DNA of 64,000 bases from Candidatus Hydrogenedens terephthalaticus JGI OTU-1 (GTDB lineage: Bacteria; Hydrogenedentota; Hydrogenedentia; Hydrogenedentales; Hydrogenedentaceae): contig AWNW01000013.1 of the NCBI GenBank assembly GCA_000493945.1, forward strand, positions 4,177 to 68,176, in the 5' to 3' direction. This document shows, one piece after another, positions 51,962 to 60,215 of this stretch. A model generated the notes under the pieces. That model saw only the letters and a list, made by a program, of their open reading frames with translations, was not told the origin of the DNA and searched no databases. The position numbers and the translations under genes are program-made. Position 1 is the first letter of the stretch, and each line of letters opens with the position of its first letter.

Positions 51962-52791
51962 CAACTTATTTCCTTTCCTTCCCCTTTTGTCAAATGCTTC
52001 CATGTTTCTTTTACTAAAAAACTGTTTGGAGCATCTTTCTCTACTTGTAAAAATAACTCCCATGGAAAAGTAATTGTTAAATAGTTATCTCCTATTTGTT
52101 TTTTCACATTTAATCGAGCAGAAATATCGGTCAAACCAATAACGGCTTTGGGTTCTTCACCATTCTTTGCATACGCCCAAATACCTATTGTCTGGCATCC
52201 AGCTGAATATGGAGCAATAACACTATTCATCGTTTTACTACGGAAATTGGCAAGGATTATTAATGCGGATAATTGATGGGGTTCTACTAAAAAAACGACC
52301 GTTTTAGGTTGTTCGGTATCTGGATTTACTTGAGACAGTGGCTTAAAGATAACATAGTCATACGGAATATCTATTATAGGTAATGTCTGAATAAAATTCT
52401 GCACCTGTTCTGGGGAAGATAAATATCCTTCTCCATACAGAAAATCTTGCATAAATTCGGGAGTAACAAAATTTTTAATCTGTTCAGCAACACCTTCACC
52501 AATAGGATGTCCTTTGTTTCCTGTTGAAAGAAACCTGCAAAAACAATCTTCCCCTCCGGGAAAATCTTTATATAGATTTCCAAAACCAAGCCCAACACCA
52601 CCGCCCCAACATCCATAGGTTACACGAGAAAAAACGGCAGTCTTTCCTTTTGCTGCACTTACAAACCACCAAATTACACAGCCCCATTTACCGGGTTTAA
52701 ATTCTATGGCATGTTCTGGTTTATGGTTTGACCAAAGTATTGCCACAGGTTCATATTTGAGAGATAACAAATCAGAAAGAACTGTTTTCAT
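51961..52791 (-). CDS. DUF169-family protein
   Basis: This is a protein of the DUF169 (COG2043) family, function unknown. Typical features are PVAILWSNHKPEHA near the start, a Cys/Gly-rich centre (GCVIWWFVSAAKGKTAVFS, YGCWGGGVGLGFG, EDCFCRFLS) and AGCQTIG later; several Cys could hold a metal. It sits between a corrinoid protein (9 bp upstream) and a homocysteine methyltransferase (1-base overlap), so it probably serves corrinoid methyl transfer or its maintenance. This is an inference from position only. Confidence 0.8.
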   Translation of the reverse strand: MKTVLSDLLSLKYEPVAILWSNHKPEHAIEFKPGKWGCVIWWFVSAAKGKTAVFSRVTYGCWGGGVGLGFGNLYKDFPGGEDCFCRFLSTGNKGHPIGEGVAEQIKNFVTPEFMQDFLYGEGYLSSPEQVQNFIQTLPIIDIPYDYVIFKPLSQVNPDTEQPKTVVFLVEPHQLSALIILANFRSKTMNSVIAPYSAGCQTIGIWAYAKNGEEPKAVIGLTDISARLNVKKQIGDNYLTITFPWELFLQVEKDAPNSFLVKETWKHLTKGEGKEIS

Positions 52792-52800
52792 AAATTTTTA

Positions 52801-53478
52801 CTAACTTGCCAAACCTAATTTTGCATCGAGATATTCGATACAGCCTTGCGGGTCTGGAGAATAGGCATCTGCACCTATCTTATTGCAAAAGTCTTGCGTT
52901 AATGGAGCACCTCCTACAACTACAGTAACTTCAGGAACCTCAGATTTCAATACTTTAACCGCTTTTTCCATATTCATCATGGTAGTGGTCAATAAGGCAC
53001 TCATTCCTACTACGGCACCCGGATTTTCTTTTAACGCTTGGAGGAATTTTTCAGGAGAGGTATCTACACCTAAATCAATTACTTTCCAACCAGCACCTTC
53101 CATCATCATCCGCACAAGATTTTTACCTATATCGTGCAAATCACCTTGAACTGTACCTATAATAAAAATCCCTTTATGTTTTGCTTCACCCCTTTCAAAA
53201 GCACTTTTTAAAAAGGGCATACCCGCATTCATTGCTCGTGCAGACATCAAAACATCCGGAACAAATACTTCATTACAACTAAATTTTTTACCTATAACAC
53301 TCATACCTTTCATCAAACCCTCACTTAGTATCTGACTTGCAGGTATCCCCATTCCAAGGGCTTGTTGAACCAATTCTTCGGTTCCATCCTGTCCCTTTAA
53401 ATCAGGCGGATAGGGAGAATTCTTATTAATTTTACCTCTTTCAACGCAAGTTGCAATTTGTTCCAGAATATTTTCCAT
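52801..53478 (-). CDS. Methyltransferase corrinoid protein
   Basis: This is a MtaC/MtbC-like cobalamin-binding protein, equivalent to the B12 module of MetH. Residues ~33-90 are the helical cap (ILSEGLMKGMSVIGKKF, VPDVLMSARAMNAGM) and the rest is a Rossmann-like B12 domain with GDLHDIGKNLV (D-x-H-x-x-G, the His that ligates cobalt), SALLTTTM and GGAPLT. An ATG at 53484 is also in frame, but AGGG lies 8 nt from the ATG at 53478, which is preferred. It heads the operon; its methyl donor partner is not in this cluster. Confidence 0.88.
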   Translation of the reverse strand: MENILEQIATCVERGKINKNSPYPPDLKGQDGTEELVQQALGMGIPASQILSEGLMKGMSVIGKKFSCNEVFVPDVLMSARAMNAGMPFLKSAFERGEAKHKGIFIIGTVQGDLHDIGKNLVRMMMEGAGWKVIDLGVDTSPEKFLQALKENPGAVVGMSALLTTTMMNMEKAVKVLKSEVPEVTVVVGGAPLTQDFCNKIGADAYSPDPQGCIEYLDAKLGLAS

Positions 53479-53533
53479 AGCCATTTCCCTTATCGTATAT
53501 ATTTTTTTTGAATTGATTTAAATTATTATCAAA

Positions 53534-53863
53534 TTATGAAAGCCTTTTCCAATTATGGCCTCCTCCATTCTTACAGGGAACTCCTCCATACGGTGTATCT
53601 TTTGATTTAATAACCAGCCCACATTTGCTACACTGATAATTTTTATCTCCTACTTGACCTAAACATCGCCAGTGATGTCCCCCTCCTTCTTTACAACTAC
53701 CCATAGAAGGCTGATTAACTGCTTCTATGTGCAATCCACACTTAGGACAATAATAATTTTTTAATACCATTTCATCAGCGGGTAAAGAACTATTGGGGAA
53801 AATAAAAAAGGAACAAACAATGATTATGATTAGAACAAATAAGAATGTTGTTTTTATTTTCAC
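53534..53863 (-). CDS. Small exported protein with two Cys/His-repeat modules
   Basis: After a signal peptide or anchor (residues 1-28) come two tandem copies of a ~37-residue module, Y-x-C-x2-C-G-L-x-I, then a Cys 14 or 15 residues on, then GGGH-x-W (CPKCGLHI...CKEGGGHHW; CSKCGLVI...CKNGGGHNW). Each has three Cys and a His placed as in a zinc ribbon. The family is unknown to me. The GTG at 53863 is chosen because AAAAGG lies 9 nt upstream; a TTG at 53869 is too close. It stands alone just upstream of the corrinoid operon. Confidence 0.65.
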   Translation of the reverse strand: MKIKTTFLFVLIIIIVCSFFIFPNSSLPADEMVLKNYYCPKCGLHIEAVNQPSMGSCKEGGGHHWRCLGQVGDKNYQCSKCGLVIKSKDTPYGGVPCKNGGGHNWKRLS

Positions 53864-53987
53864 AATCAAATACCTTTTTATAATACATATATTTTGATAT
53901 TCTTTTTATTTTTAATAACATAGTCGAAATATGAATTAATGATATAATCTTTTCATCTCACAAGTAAAATTTATTTTTCCCGTGAAT

Positions 53988-55178
53988 ATGCAACTATCCA
54001 AAAACGATAAAAATAATGATACGCCATCCTCTATATCCCTATTCCATTTATGCTGGGAGTTTTTGAAAATAGGGACGATTGGCTTTGGTGGCGGATGGGT
54101 AATAATTTCATTAATCCACAATCGTTTCGTGACACAAAAAAAACTCATAAGTGATGAAGATTTTACCGTAGGTCTCGGTCTTAGTCAATTTTTAGGGGCT
54201 TTTGCTGTAAATACAACCTCGTTTGTTGGGAGAAAATTGAAAGGAATAAAAGGTTCTATTTTAGCCTCATTTTTCTTTCTTCTCCCCTCTTTTGTAATTG
54301 TCTGTATTCTTACAGGACTTTATTTCAAATTCAACAGAATATTTAATTTTGAAAGCATATTAAAAGGTATTTCTCCTGTTATCATTGCTCTAATGCTTTC
54401 TACCGCATTTGATCTGTCTATCAAAATTAAAAAGGACTTAGCATTTTTAATCATCCTGCTCTTTGTAATTATTGGGGGGTTATTTAATATTAATTATGTA
54501 CTACTACTTATTTTTTCCGGTGTTTTTCAAATATTTTTTTCTCATTCAAAACGAAATAATACAGAAAAAAACACTCTGCACCCTATATATTTTCTACAGC
54601 ATCCTTATAACTTTCTTTCAGGTGTTCCAGCCTTTTTTTCCATTATAGGAACCCCTTCTTTTTTTACTATGGGCTTGGTGTTTTTTGGAATAGGTTTTAT
54701 CTTTTTTGGTGGAGGATATGCTCTTCTCCCTCTTCTACAAAATATCTTTGTAAATAAACTTCAATGGATTGCAAATCACGATTTTATTGTAGGGATAGCC
54801 ATAAGTCAAGCGACACCGGGACCTTTTGCCATAATTGCGACTTTTCTGGGATATTATTTAAAAGGCGTAATCGGGGCTTTTATTGCTACTTTTATGATTT
54901 TTTTACCTGCATTTGTGTTTTTACAAATACTTATCAGCCTGCAAAATAACTTCAAGGATAATAAAAATGTTCAGGCTTTTATAAAAGGTATCAACATTGC
55001 TATTATAGGACAACTAATCCTTTTGTCTTACCATTTCTCTATAGAAACATTAACCCCTATTTTTCTTCCTTCAGTTATTTTTCTACTTATTAGTCTGGTT
55101 CTGTTTTTTATTTATAAGACACCGCCCATTATTCTTATTGTAATAGGAATTGTTTACGGACTTCTTTTTATAAAATAG
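53988..55178 (+). CDS. chrA: Chromate transporter (CHR family)
   Basis: This is a two-domain CHR protein with about twelve membrane segments. Each half begins with the family motif: FLKIGTIGFGGGWVIISLIH in the first and GIGFIFFGGGYALLPLLQ in the second; GLSQFLGAFAVNT and AISQATPGPFAI are the paired following motifs. CHR proteins export chromate or related anions, often sulfate-linked; the substrate here is not proven. The start may be the GTG at 53982 or the ATG at 53988; no ribosome-binding site decides. It ends 3 bp from a convergent gene. Confidence 0.88.
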   Translation: MQLSKNDKNNDTPSSISLFHLCWEFLKIGTIGFGGGWVIISLIHNRFVTQKKLISDEDFTVGLGLSQFLGAFAVNTTSFVGRKLKGIKGSILASFFFLLPSFVIVCILTGLYFKFNRIFNFESILKGISPVIIALMLSTAFDLSIKIKKDLAFLIILLFVIIGGLFNINYVLLLIFSGVFQIFFSHSKRNNTEKNTLHPIYFLQHPYNFLSGVPAFFSIIGTPSFFTMGLVFFGIGFIFFGGGYALLPLLQNIFVNKLQWIANHDFIVGIAISQATPGPFAIIATFLGYYLKGVIGAFIATFMIFLPAFVFLQILISLQNNFKDNKNVQAFIKGINIAIIGQLILLSYHFSIETLTPIFLPSVIFLLISLVLFFIYKTPPIILIVIGIVYGLLFIK

Positions 55179-55181
55179 GGA

Positions 55182-56672
55182 TTATTTCAAAATCTTGCGA
55201 CCTTCTGAGGACTTAATACCGGAAACAATTCGTTCAAAGGCTTCTTCATTCGAACAGGCACTCATTGCTTCTTCTTTAGTTACCAATCCTTTTTGATACA
55301 ACTCCACGGCATATTGGTCGAAACTCTTCATATCACCATCCACCTCCATAATTCCATGAAGTTTATCAAGATCACCTTCAAGAATAGCATCGCGAACAAT
55401 AGGTTTTCCGCCTAATAATATTTCCAGACATGGGATTCTACCACCACCCACTCGTTTCAATAATCTTTGACATACAACCCCCTGAAGAGAGTATGCCAAT
55501 TCTTGACGGATTAAGTCGCGTTCATTCTGAGGGAAATAACTGATAATACGATTTACCGTATCTACGGCTGTTGTTGTATGGAGCGTACTAAAAACAAGGT
55601 GACCTGTTTCAGCCGCACTTAATCCTGCACGAATAGTATCCCTATCACGCATTTCACCAACGAGAATTACATCTGGGTCTTCACGCAACGAACCACGCAA
55701 AGCATTGGCAAAGGATAAGGTGTCCCTACCTACTTGTCGTTGTGAAACGATGCTTTTTTTATCTGTATATACATATTCAATAGGGTCTTCAATTGTTATT
55801 ATATTGGCAGAACGAGTTGCATTTATATAATCTACCATCGCCGCTAATGTAGTGGATTTACCACTTCCTGTAATACCACAAACAAGGAAAAGCCCCCTGT
55901 GTCTATTACATACATCACGGACTACTTCCGGAATATTTAACTTTTCAAAAGGTAACGGTTCTTCGGGGATTAAACGAATAGCAAGAGCAGGTGCACTCAT
56001 TTTGATATAACCGCTACAACGGAGATAACCTACTCCCGCAGCATGGTATTGGAAACTGGTCTCACGCTCTGTATATAACATATCCACCTGTTCCTGGCCT
56101 CCCAACTGATATAACAAATCTTTCATGTCTTCCGCATTTAAGGGAGGTAGATCCAATGGCGCAAGGTCATTATCTACACGAATATAAGGTCTGGCACCGG
56201 CTCTTAAATGTAAATCTGAGGCATTTCTTGCCTTCATCATCTCTATCATTACATTTATATTGAACCCTGTATTCACATAAGCAAGAACTTCTAATTGCCA
56301 TGTGCGAGAACGAAGTGTTGATTTTGAATATCTCTCTATTACATCATCAAGAGGCATAAGAAGTGGTAATTGCTTCCAGTTAAATCCCGGAACTAAAACT
56401 TTGCATAAGCCATCTTCACATTTGGAACGAACACCTATTCGGGTTTCATCAAATGCTCTAATTATTTCATCATGGTTTGCAGATTCTTTGGTAGCAAATG
56501 TAATTTGTATTGAATCTACTTTTTTACTTAAATCGTTAGATTTGGCGATAAGGCTACATCCTTCCGTAGCAATTTTTACCTCTGATGGCACGCCTGTTGC
56601 TCGGATTACTTCATGAAGCCCAATTCTAAAAATATCCATGATTGTTGACTTAGATTGACTACCTATGTACAT
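55182..56672 (-). CDS. pilT: PilT-like pilus ATPase with extra N-terminal domain
   Basis: Residues ~140-496 are a PilT/PilU-type retraction ATPase: NVMIEMMKARNASDLHL, Walker A GITGSGKST (266-274), Asp box TIEDPIEYVY, Walker B LREDPDVILVGEMRD and His box GHLVFSTLHTTTA. Residues 1-135 are additional: a region with no family that I recognise (SIQITFATKESANHDEIIRAFDE, two close Cys in KCEDGLC). Typical PilT is ~345-370 residues. It powers pilus retraction at the inner membrane, consistent with the pilin-like gene at 1.7 kb. AAAGGG lies 8 nt before the ATG, supporting the long start. Confidence 0.87.
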   Translation of the reverse strand: MYIGSQSKSTIMDIFRIGLHEVIRATGVPSEVKIATEGCSLIAKSNDLSKKVDSIQITFATKESANHDEIIRAFDETRIGVRSKCEDGLCKVLVPGFNWKQLPLLMPLDDVIERYSKSTLRSRTWQLEVLAYVNTGFNINVMIEMMKARNASDLHLRAGARPYIRVDNDLAPLDLPPLNAEDMKDLLYQLGGQEQVDMLYTERETSFQYHAAGVGYLRCSGYIKMSAPALAIRLIPEEPLPFEKLNIPEVVRDVCNRHRGLFLVCGITGSGKSTTLAAMVDYINATRSANIITIEDPIEYVYTDKKSIVSQRQVGRDTLSFANALRGSLREDPDVILVGEMRDRDTIRAGLSAAETGHLVFSTLHTTTAVDTVNRIISYFPQNERDLIRQELAYSLQGVVCQRLLKRVGGGRIPCLEILLGGKPIVRDAILEGDLDKLHGIMEVDGDMKSFDQYAVELYQKGLVTKEEAMSACSNEEAFERIVSGIKSSEGRKILK

Positions 56673-56788
56673 AAATAATGCCCTTTATTAAGCCCGTTAT
56701 TTTTGGTGTTAAATTATATAAAATCTATAAATATTGAAAATATTAACATAATATAATAAAATTTCCAATGAAAAGTCAACATTTTTAA

Positions 56789-57877
56789 CTAATTATTTTC
56801 AAAAAATTTTCTTGTTTTTTCATCAATAACTCCAATTTCAAGTTCATGGGTTCTGGTTTCTCCTGCTTTTAGATAGTCCATTTCCCCTCTTTTTTCTGTT
56901 TCATCTCTGCCCAATACACCTGCATTACATGGTTCTAAACCAATTACATATTCCCCTGCTCCTAACATTTTCCATTGGACTAATTTGGGTAGTTGTGCTT
57001 TTTTATATTTGATATAAACACCATAGAAATTAGATTCAAATTTTGGCTTTTTATGATAAATGCCAATAACGACATCTCCGTTTTTTTGCGTTTGGACATC
57101 ATGAAAATACACTCTTTCCTGATAATTTTCGGCAGGTGGCGTTATCTCATACCAGGCATCCTTCCCCTGTTTTGCAATTTCATCTCTCGGAATGGTTTTT
57201 CTAACAGGGATACAGACCCTGGCACCTTCACATACTACAGGCCAGCCAATATTACAATGATATAACATCATAAAAGGTGTTTTACGAAAACCCTCGTTTG
57301 TTATTGTGTCCGTAATCTTAAAATAATTTACCCCTAAATATGTTTCTATCTTCCTTTCTATTACAATGTTTTCAGCAAAAAGAGCCGATTGTCTCATTTT
57401 GCCTTTTATGGATAAAAGATACTTGCCCTGTTCCCATTTCTTTTCTATACATACATCTTCTGCGGGTGTATTGCTAATTCTACCATGTAATCCTTCGCCT
57501 GTTAGTTCACTCTTTTCACATGGCGGACCGACATTAGTAACACCGCAGGTCGTTAACAATCCACCGAAATAACTACGAAGCCAGCGAATACCTTCGGGTT
57601 CATAGTAAAAAGGAGCGACATCTCCTGGTGTAGAACGCCAACCTATTGGAATTCCTTTATAACTTGCATGAGAAATATCCATACAACGGTCTAAGTAAAC
57701 GGAAAACTCTAAACCAGAGCCATTGTATACAAATGCGGAACGCGATGGGAATGCCTTTCCATCTTGAAGTATAGATGTTTGAATTCCTGCTATCTGGTCT
57801 ATTTGACCTGCATATTTTTTCATTTCTATTGGGGATACTTCATACCAATTTTTTATTGCTTTTGGTTTCTTGTCCAT
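56789..57877 (-). CDS. DUF4432 family, aldose-epimerase-like protein
   Basis: This is a DUF4432 protein, a relative of aldose 1-epimerases (galactose mutarotase fold). Recognisable are LDRCMDISHASYKG, GLLTTCGVTNVGPPCE, GLHGRISNTPAE (the conserved His), and IGLEPCNAGVLGR near the end. It probably acts on a sugar in the cytoplasm. The dehydrogenase gene ends 3 bp upstream on the same strand, so the two likely act in one sugar pathway. AAAGGA precedes the ATG. Confidence 0.85.
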   Translation of the reverse strand: MDKKPKAIKNWYEVSPIEMKKYAGQIDQIAGIQTSILQDGKAFPSRSAFVYNGSGLEFSVYLDRCMDISHASYKGIPIGWRSTPGDVAPFYYEPEGIRWLRSYFGGLLTTCGVTNVGPPCEKSELTGEGLHGRISNTPAEDVCIEKKWEQGKYLLSIKGKMRQSALFAENIVIERKIETYLGVNYFKITDTITNEGFRKTPFMMLYHCNIGWPVVCEGARVCIPVRKTIPRDEIAKQGKDAWYEITPPAENYQERVYFHDVQTQKNGDVVIGIYHKKPKFESNFYGVYIKYKKAQLPKLVQWKMLGAGEYVIGLEPCNAGVLGRDETEKRGEMDYLKAGETRTHELEIGVIDEKTRKFFENN

Positions 57878-57880
57878 ACA

Positions 57881-58846
57881 TTATCCTTTATTATTACGAA
57901 AATCTATTAATACTTTAAGGCAATCTTTATTTTGAGCAACCTCAAATGCATTTATTATATCTTCAAAAGCAAACTTATGACTTATCATATATTCGACTTC
58001 AACTTTTTTCTCCGCTAACGCCTTCAGTGCTGGTTCAAATGGACCACAACGAGAACCTACAATTTTGATTTCATCTACAACTAACTTAGAAAGATTTATA
58101 CTATTCGATTGTTCTGTTGTGCTTTTTATGACTAATGTCCCCTGAGGTCGCAACATATTTAATGCAAAGGATTGTGCAGTAGGATTCCCTGTAACATCTA
58201 TTACAACATCTACATTCTTATCCTTCCAATAGTCTAATAAACATGTATCAATACCATATATATTTAATAGAAACATTTTTTGAGAGTGTTTCCCTACACA
58301 TACCAATTTCCGCACATAGGGATTTATAATTTGAGAAATAATTTGTCCCATTCGCCCATCACCCAGAACAACCACAAAATCATTCGAATTAAACTGCACT
58401 TGTTCAAGAATACGATACCCCGCCGCAACAGGTTCGGTAAATACAGCGATTTCATCAGATACACCATTCGGAACAATGTGTAAATTCTTTTCAGGAAGTG
58501 TAGTATATTCAGCAAACACGCCATCCCTATTATATATCCCGAGTACAGTTCGGTTCGGACAGTGATTTGACATACCTCTAAGGCAAAATGAGCAACGATA
58601 GCAGGGACAATTTATCTCCCCCACTACCCGTTTACCAATCAAACTTTTATTCTGTGCATCAACAACCTCCCCCACAAACTCATGCCCTAAAATCCCCTTG
58701 AAACCCATGTACCCCTTAACAATTTCCAGATCCGTCTTACATATCCCCGCCATTAAAACCTTGATTAATACTTCATCCTTACTCTGAATGGGTATGGGAA
58801 CCTCTTTTATTAATAATTCTTTCCCGTCAAAATATAAAGATTTCAT
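57881..58846 (-). CDS. Zinc-dependent medium-chain dehydrogenase
   Basis: This is an alcohol/polyol dehydrogenase of the MDR family. Catalytic zinc residues are in GICKTDLE and LGHEFVGEV; a structural-zinc cluster is CPCYRCSFCLRGMSNHC; the cofactor fold has VVLGDGRMGQII. Substrate is probably a sugar or polyol. The ATG at 58846 (MKSLYFDGKE, a usual start of the family) is preferred to a TTG at 58858. It lies 3 bp before the DUF4432 gene. Confidence 0.88.
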   Translation of the reverse strand: MKSLYFDGKELLIKEVPIPIQSKDEVLIKVLMAGICKTDLEIVKGYMGFKGILGHEFVGEVVDAQNKSLIGKRVVGEINCPCYRCSFCLRGMSNHCPNRTVLGIYNRDGVFAEYTTLPEKNLHIVPNGVSDEIAVFTEPVAAGYRILEQVQFNSNDFVVVLGDGRMGQIISQIINPYVRKLVCVGKHSQKMFLLNIYGIDTCLLDYWKDKNVDVVIDVTGNPTAQSFALNMLRPQGTLVIKSTTEQSNSINLSKLVVDEIKIVGSRCGPFEPALKALAEKKVEVEYMISHKFAFEDIINAFEVAQNKDCLKVLIDFRNNKG

Positions 58847-58947
58847 TAATTCGTCCAAAACTGCACTTGAGTTTTATGAAAATAAGCAAAAATTTTATTG
58901 CTCTATATTATATACATTTCTATTTTTACTTTCTACATTATACTTCC

Positions 58948-59406
58948 TCAATCCAAAGTTGGTTGAGCCTTTAATCTATCATAGTATTCAGGGGTTAAAA
59001 ATGGTTTTGCATTAAGTAACTTATTTAAATACTCCCTCGTTGGTAACAAACCCGTACCAATCTTATCTTCTTGTGCAATATAAGTCATTGCAAGCACTTT
59101 CTCCCCTGTATCCAATGCAACTTCAATTCCTATTCGATTATAGTGTGTAGGATAAACCTCATAATCATCTAACTTATCAATTTCTTCTTCTGATATTTCA
59201 TACAAAACCCCTTCCACGATTTCGTTAGCATCTGCAATAATGTTTGCATAACCCTGCTTTTCAGGATTACCACTGGCTTTTTTATTAAAGACTAATTTCC
59301 ATCCCCTTACCGATGCTTTCTTAACTTCAGAAGAAGTGATTTCCCTTCCCAATCTCTTCGACATTTGTCCCAAATCCATATTTGAACCATAAGCAAAATA
59401 ATACAT
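58948..59406 (-). CDS. Gamma-glutamylcyclotransferase-like protein
   Basis: This is an AIG2/GGCT-fold protein of 152 residues. The N-terminal YYFAYGSNMDLGQM is the substrate-binding loop motif, and the catalytic Glu is expected in VEGVLYEIS. EVYPTHYNRI and AMTYIA are typical of the family. It would release 5-oxoproline from gamma-glutamyl compounds; the actual substrate is not known. No clear ribosome-binding site. Confidence 0.85.
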   Translation of the reverse strand: MYYFAYGSNMDLGQMSKRLGREITSSEVKKASVRGWKLVFNKKASGNPEKQGYANIIADANEIVEGVLYEISEEEIDKLDDYEVYPTHYNRIGIEVALDTGEKVLAMTYIAQEDKIGTGLLPTREYLNKLLNAKPFLTPEYYDRLKAQPTLD

Positions 59407-59512
59407 CTATATTTCCACTTTCTTTAATGTCTTTCTAATTATGAAACATCTTCCACAAATTACTTAAGCATTTTCTTAAAAGAACCCAAAGATTTATTCT
59501 TTTATTCTTATC

Positions 59513-59605
59513 TGGCGGAGAGAGTGGGATTCGAACCCACGGTGCCGGGTAAACCGGCACAACGGCTTTCGAGGCCGCCGCCTTCAACCACTCGGCCATC
59601 TCTCC
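59513..59605 (-). tRNA. tRNA-Ser, anticodon CGA
   Basis: On the minus strand the gene starts GGAGAGATGGCCGAGTGG and ends with T-loop GGGTTCGAATCCC, the acceptor strand CTCTCC, discriminator G and encoded CCA. The 7-bp acceptor region, D-arm, anticodon loop CTCGAAA (anticodon CGA) and a long variable arm (TGTGCCGGTTTACCCGGCAC) are all class II serine features. It reads UCG. Confidence 0.97.
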
Positions 59606-59902
59606 GTTTGAACATTACCCCTTTTTATACTACAAATCAGAGAATTAATTCAAAAACTTCAATTAACACTAACAAAATTTCCTTATGAATACTTCAGATA
59701 AATCTTACACTACAAGGGATCTTTACATTTTTTTGCTTGCTATGATAAAAAACACGAAATTATGAATATAAGTTGAATAAATCTTTTGTAAAACTTCAAA
59801 ACAAAACATTACTTATTCTCTTACCCTGTTTCAAAATCAAACATAAAAACAATGTTATATCTAAATCATTGTTAATTAATATGTTACAGTATTTTTATTT
59901 TT
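59606..59902. other. Gene-free AT-rich spacer
   Basis: Region between the tRNA and the sigma-54-like promoter. No gene, repeat or clear hairpin is seen by eye. Confidence 0.3.
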
Positions 59903-59917
59903 TGGCATAAAGATTGC
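59903..59917 (+). promoter_or_regulatory. Sigma-54-type (-24/-12) promoter
   Basis: TGGCATAAAGATTGC matches the RpoN consensus TGGCAYR-N4-TTGC with the required GG-N10-GC spacing. Transcription would start near 59929, about 30 nt before the DUF2892 gene. It would make the cluster dependent on an enhancer-binding activator. Confidence 0.6.
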
Positions 59918-59957
59918 TTCATTAAAACACAAACAAATTAAAATAAGGAGTTTAATT

Positions 59958-60152
59958 ATGACGATTGAAAGGTATTTGCGACTTATTGCAGGGAGTTTTA
60001 TCTTAATCAGTGTAGCCTTAGCACATTTTCATCATCCCTACTGGCTATTTTTTACTGCTTTCGTAGGGTTAAATCTTTTCCAATCAGGGATTACAAATTG
60101 GTGTCCTATGGTTTGGATACTTGAAAAATTAGGAGTCCCTCATCAAAAATAA
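59958..60152 (+). CDS. DUF2892-type small membrane protein
   Basis: This 64-residue protein has two hydrophobic segments and matches the DUF2892 pattern: basic RYLRLIAG start, and NWCPMVWILEKLG at the end. Such proteins occur alone or fused to rhodanese domains and have no settled role. AAGGAG precedes the ATG. The RND gene follows after 63 bp on the same strand. Confidence 0.8.
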   Translation: MTIERYLRLIAGSFILISVALAHFHHPYWLFFTAFVGLNLFQSGITNWCPMVWILEKLGVPHQK

Positions 60153-60215
60153 ATTAAAAGGAATTTGTTATTTGCTATTATTATATAAATCAAATAGTCA
60201 AAAAAGGAGTATTCT

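Noticed and set aside
51962..52063. N-terminal extension of the homocysteine methyltransferase
   Set aside because: It overlaps the DUF169 coding end in another frame; a good ribosome-binding site and TGATG overlap fix the start at 51961.
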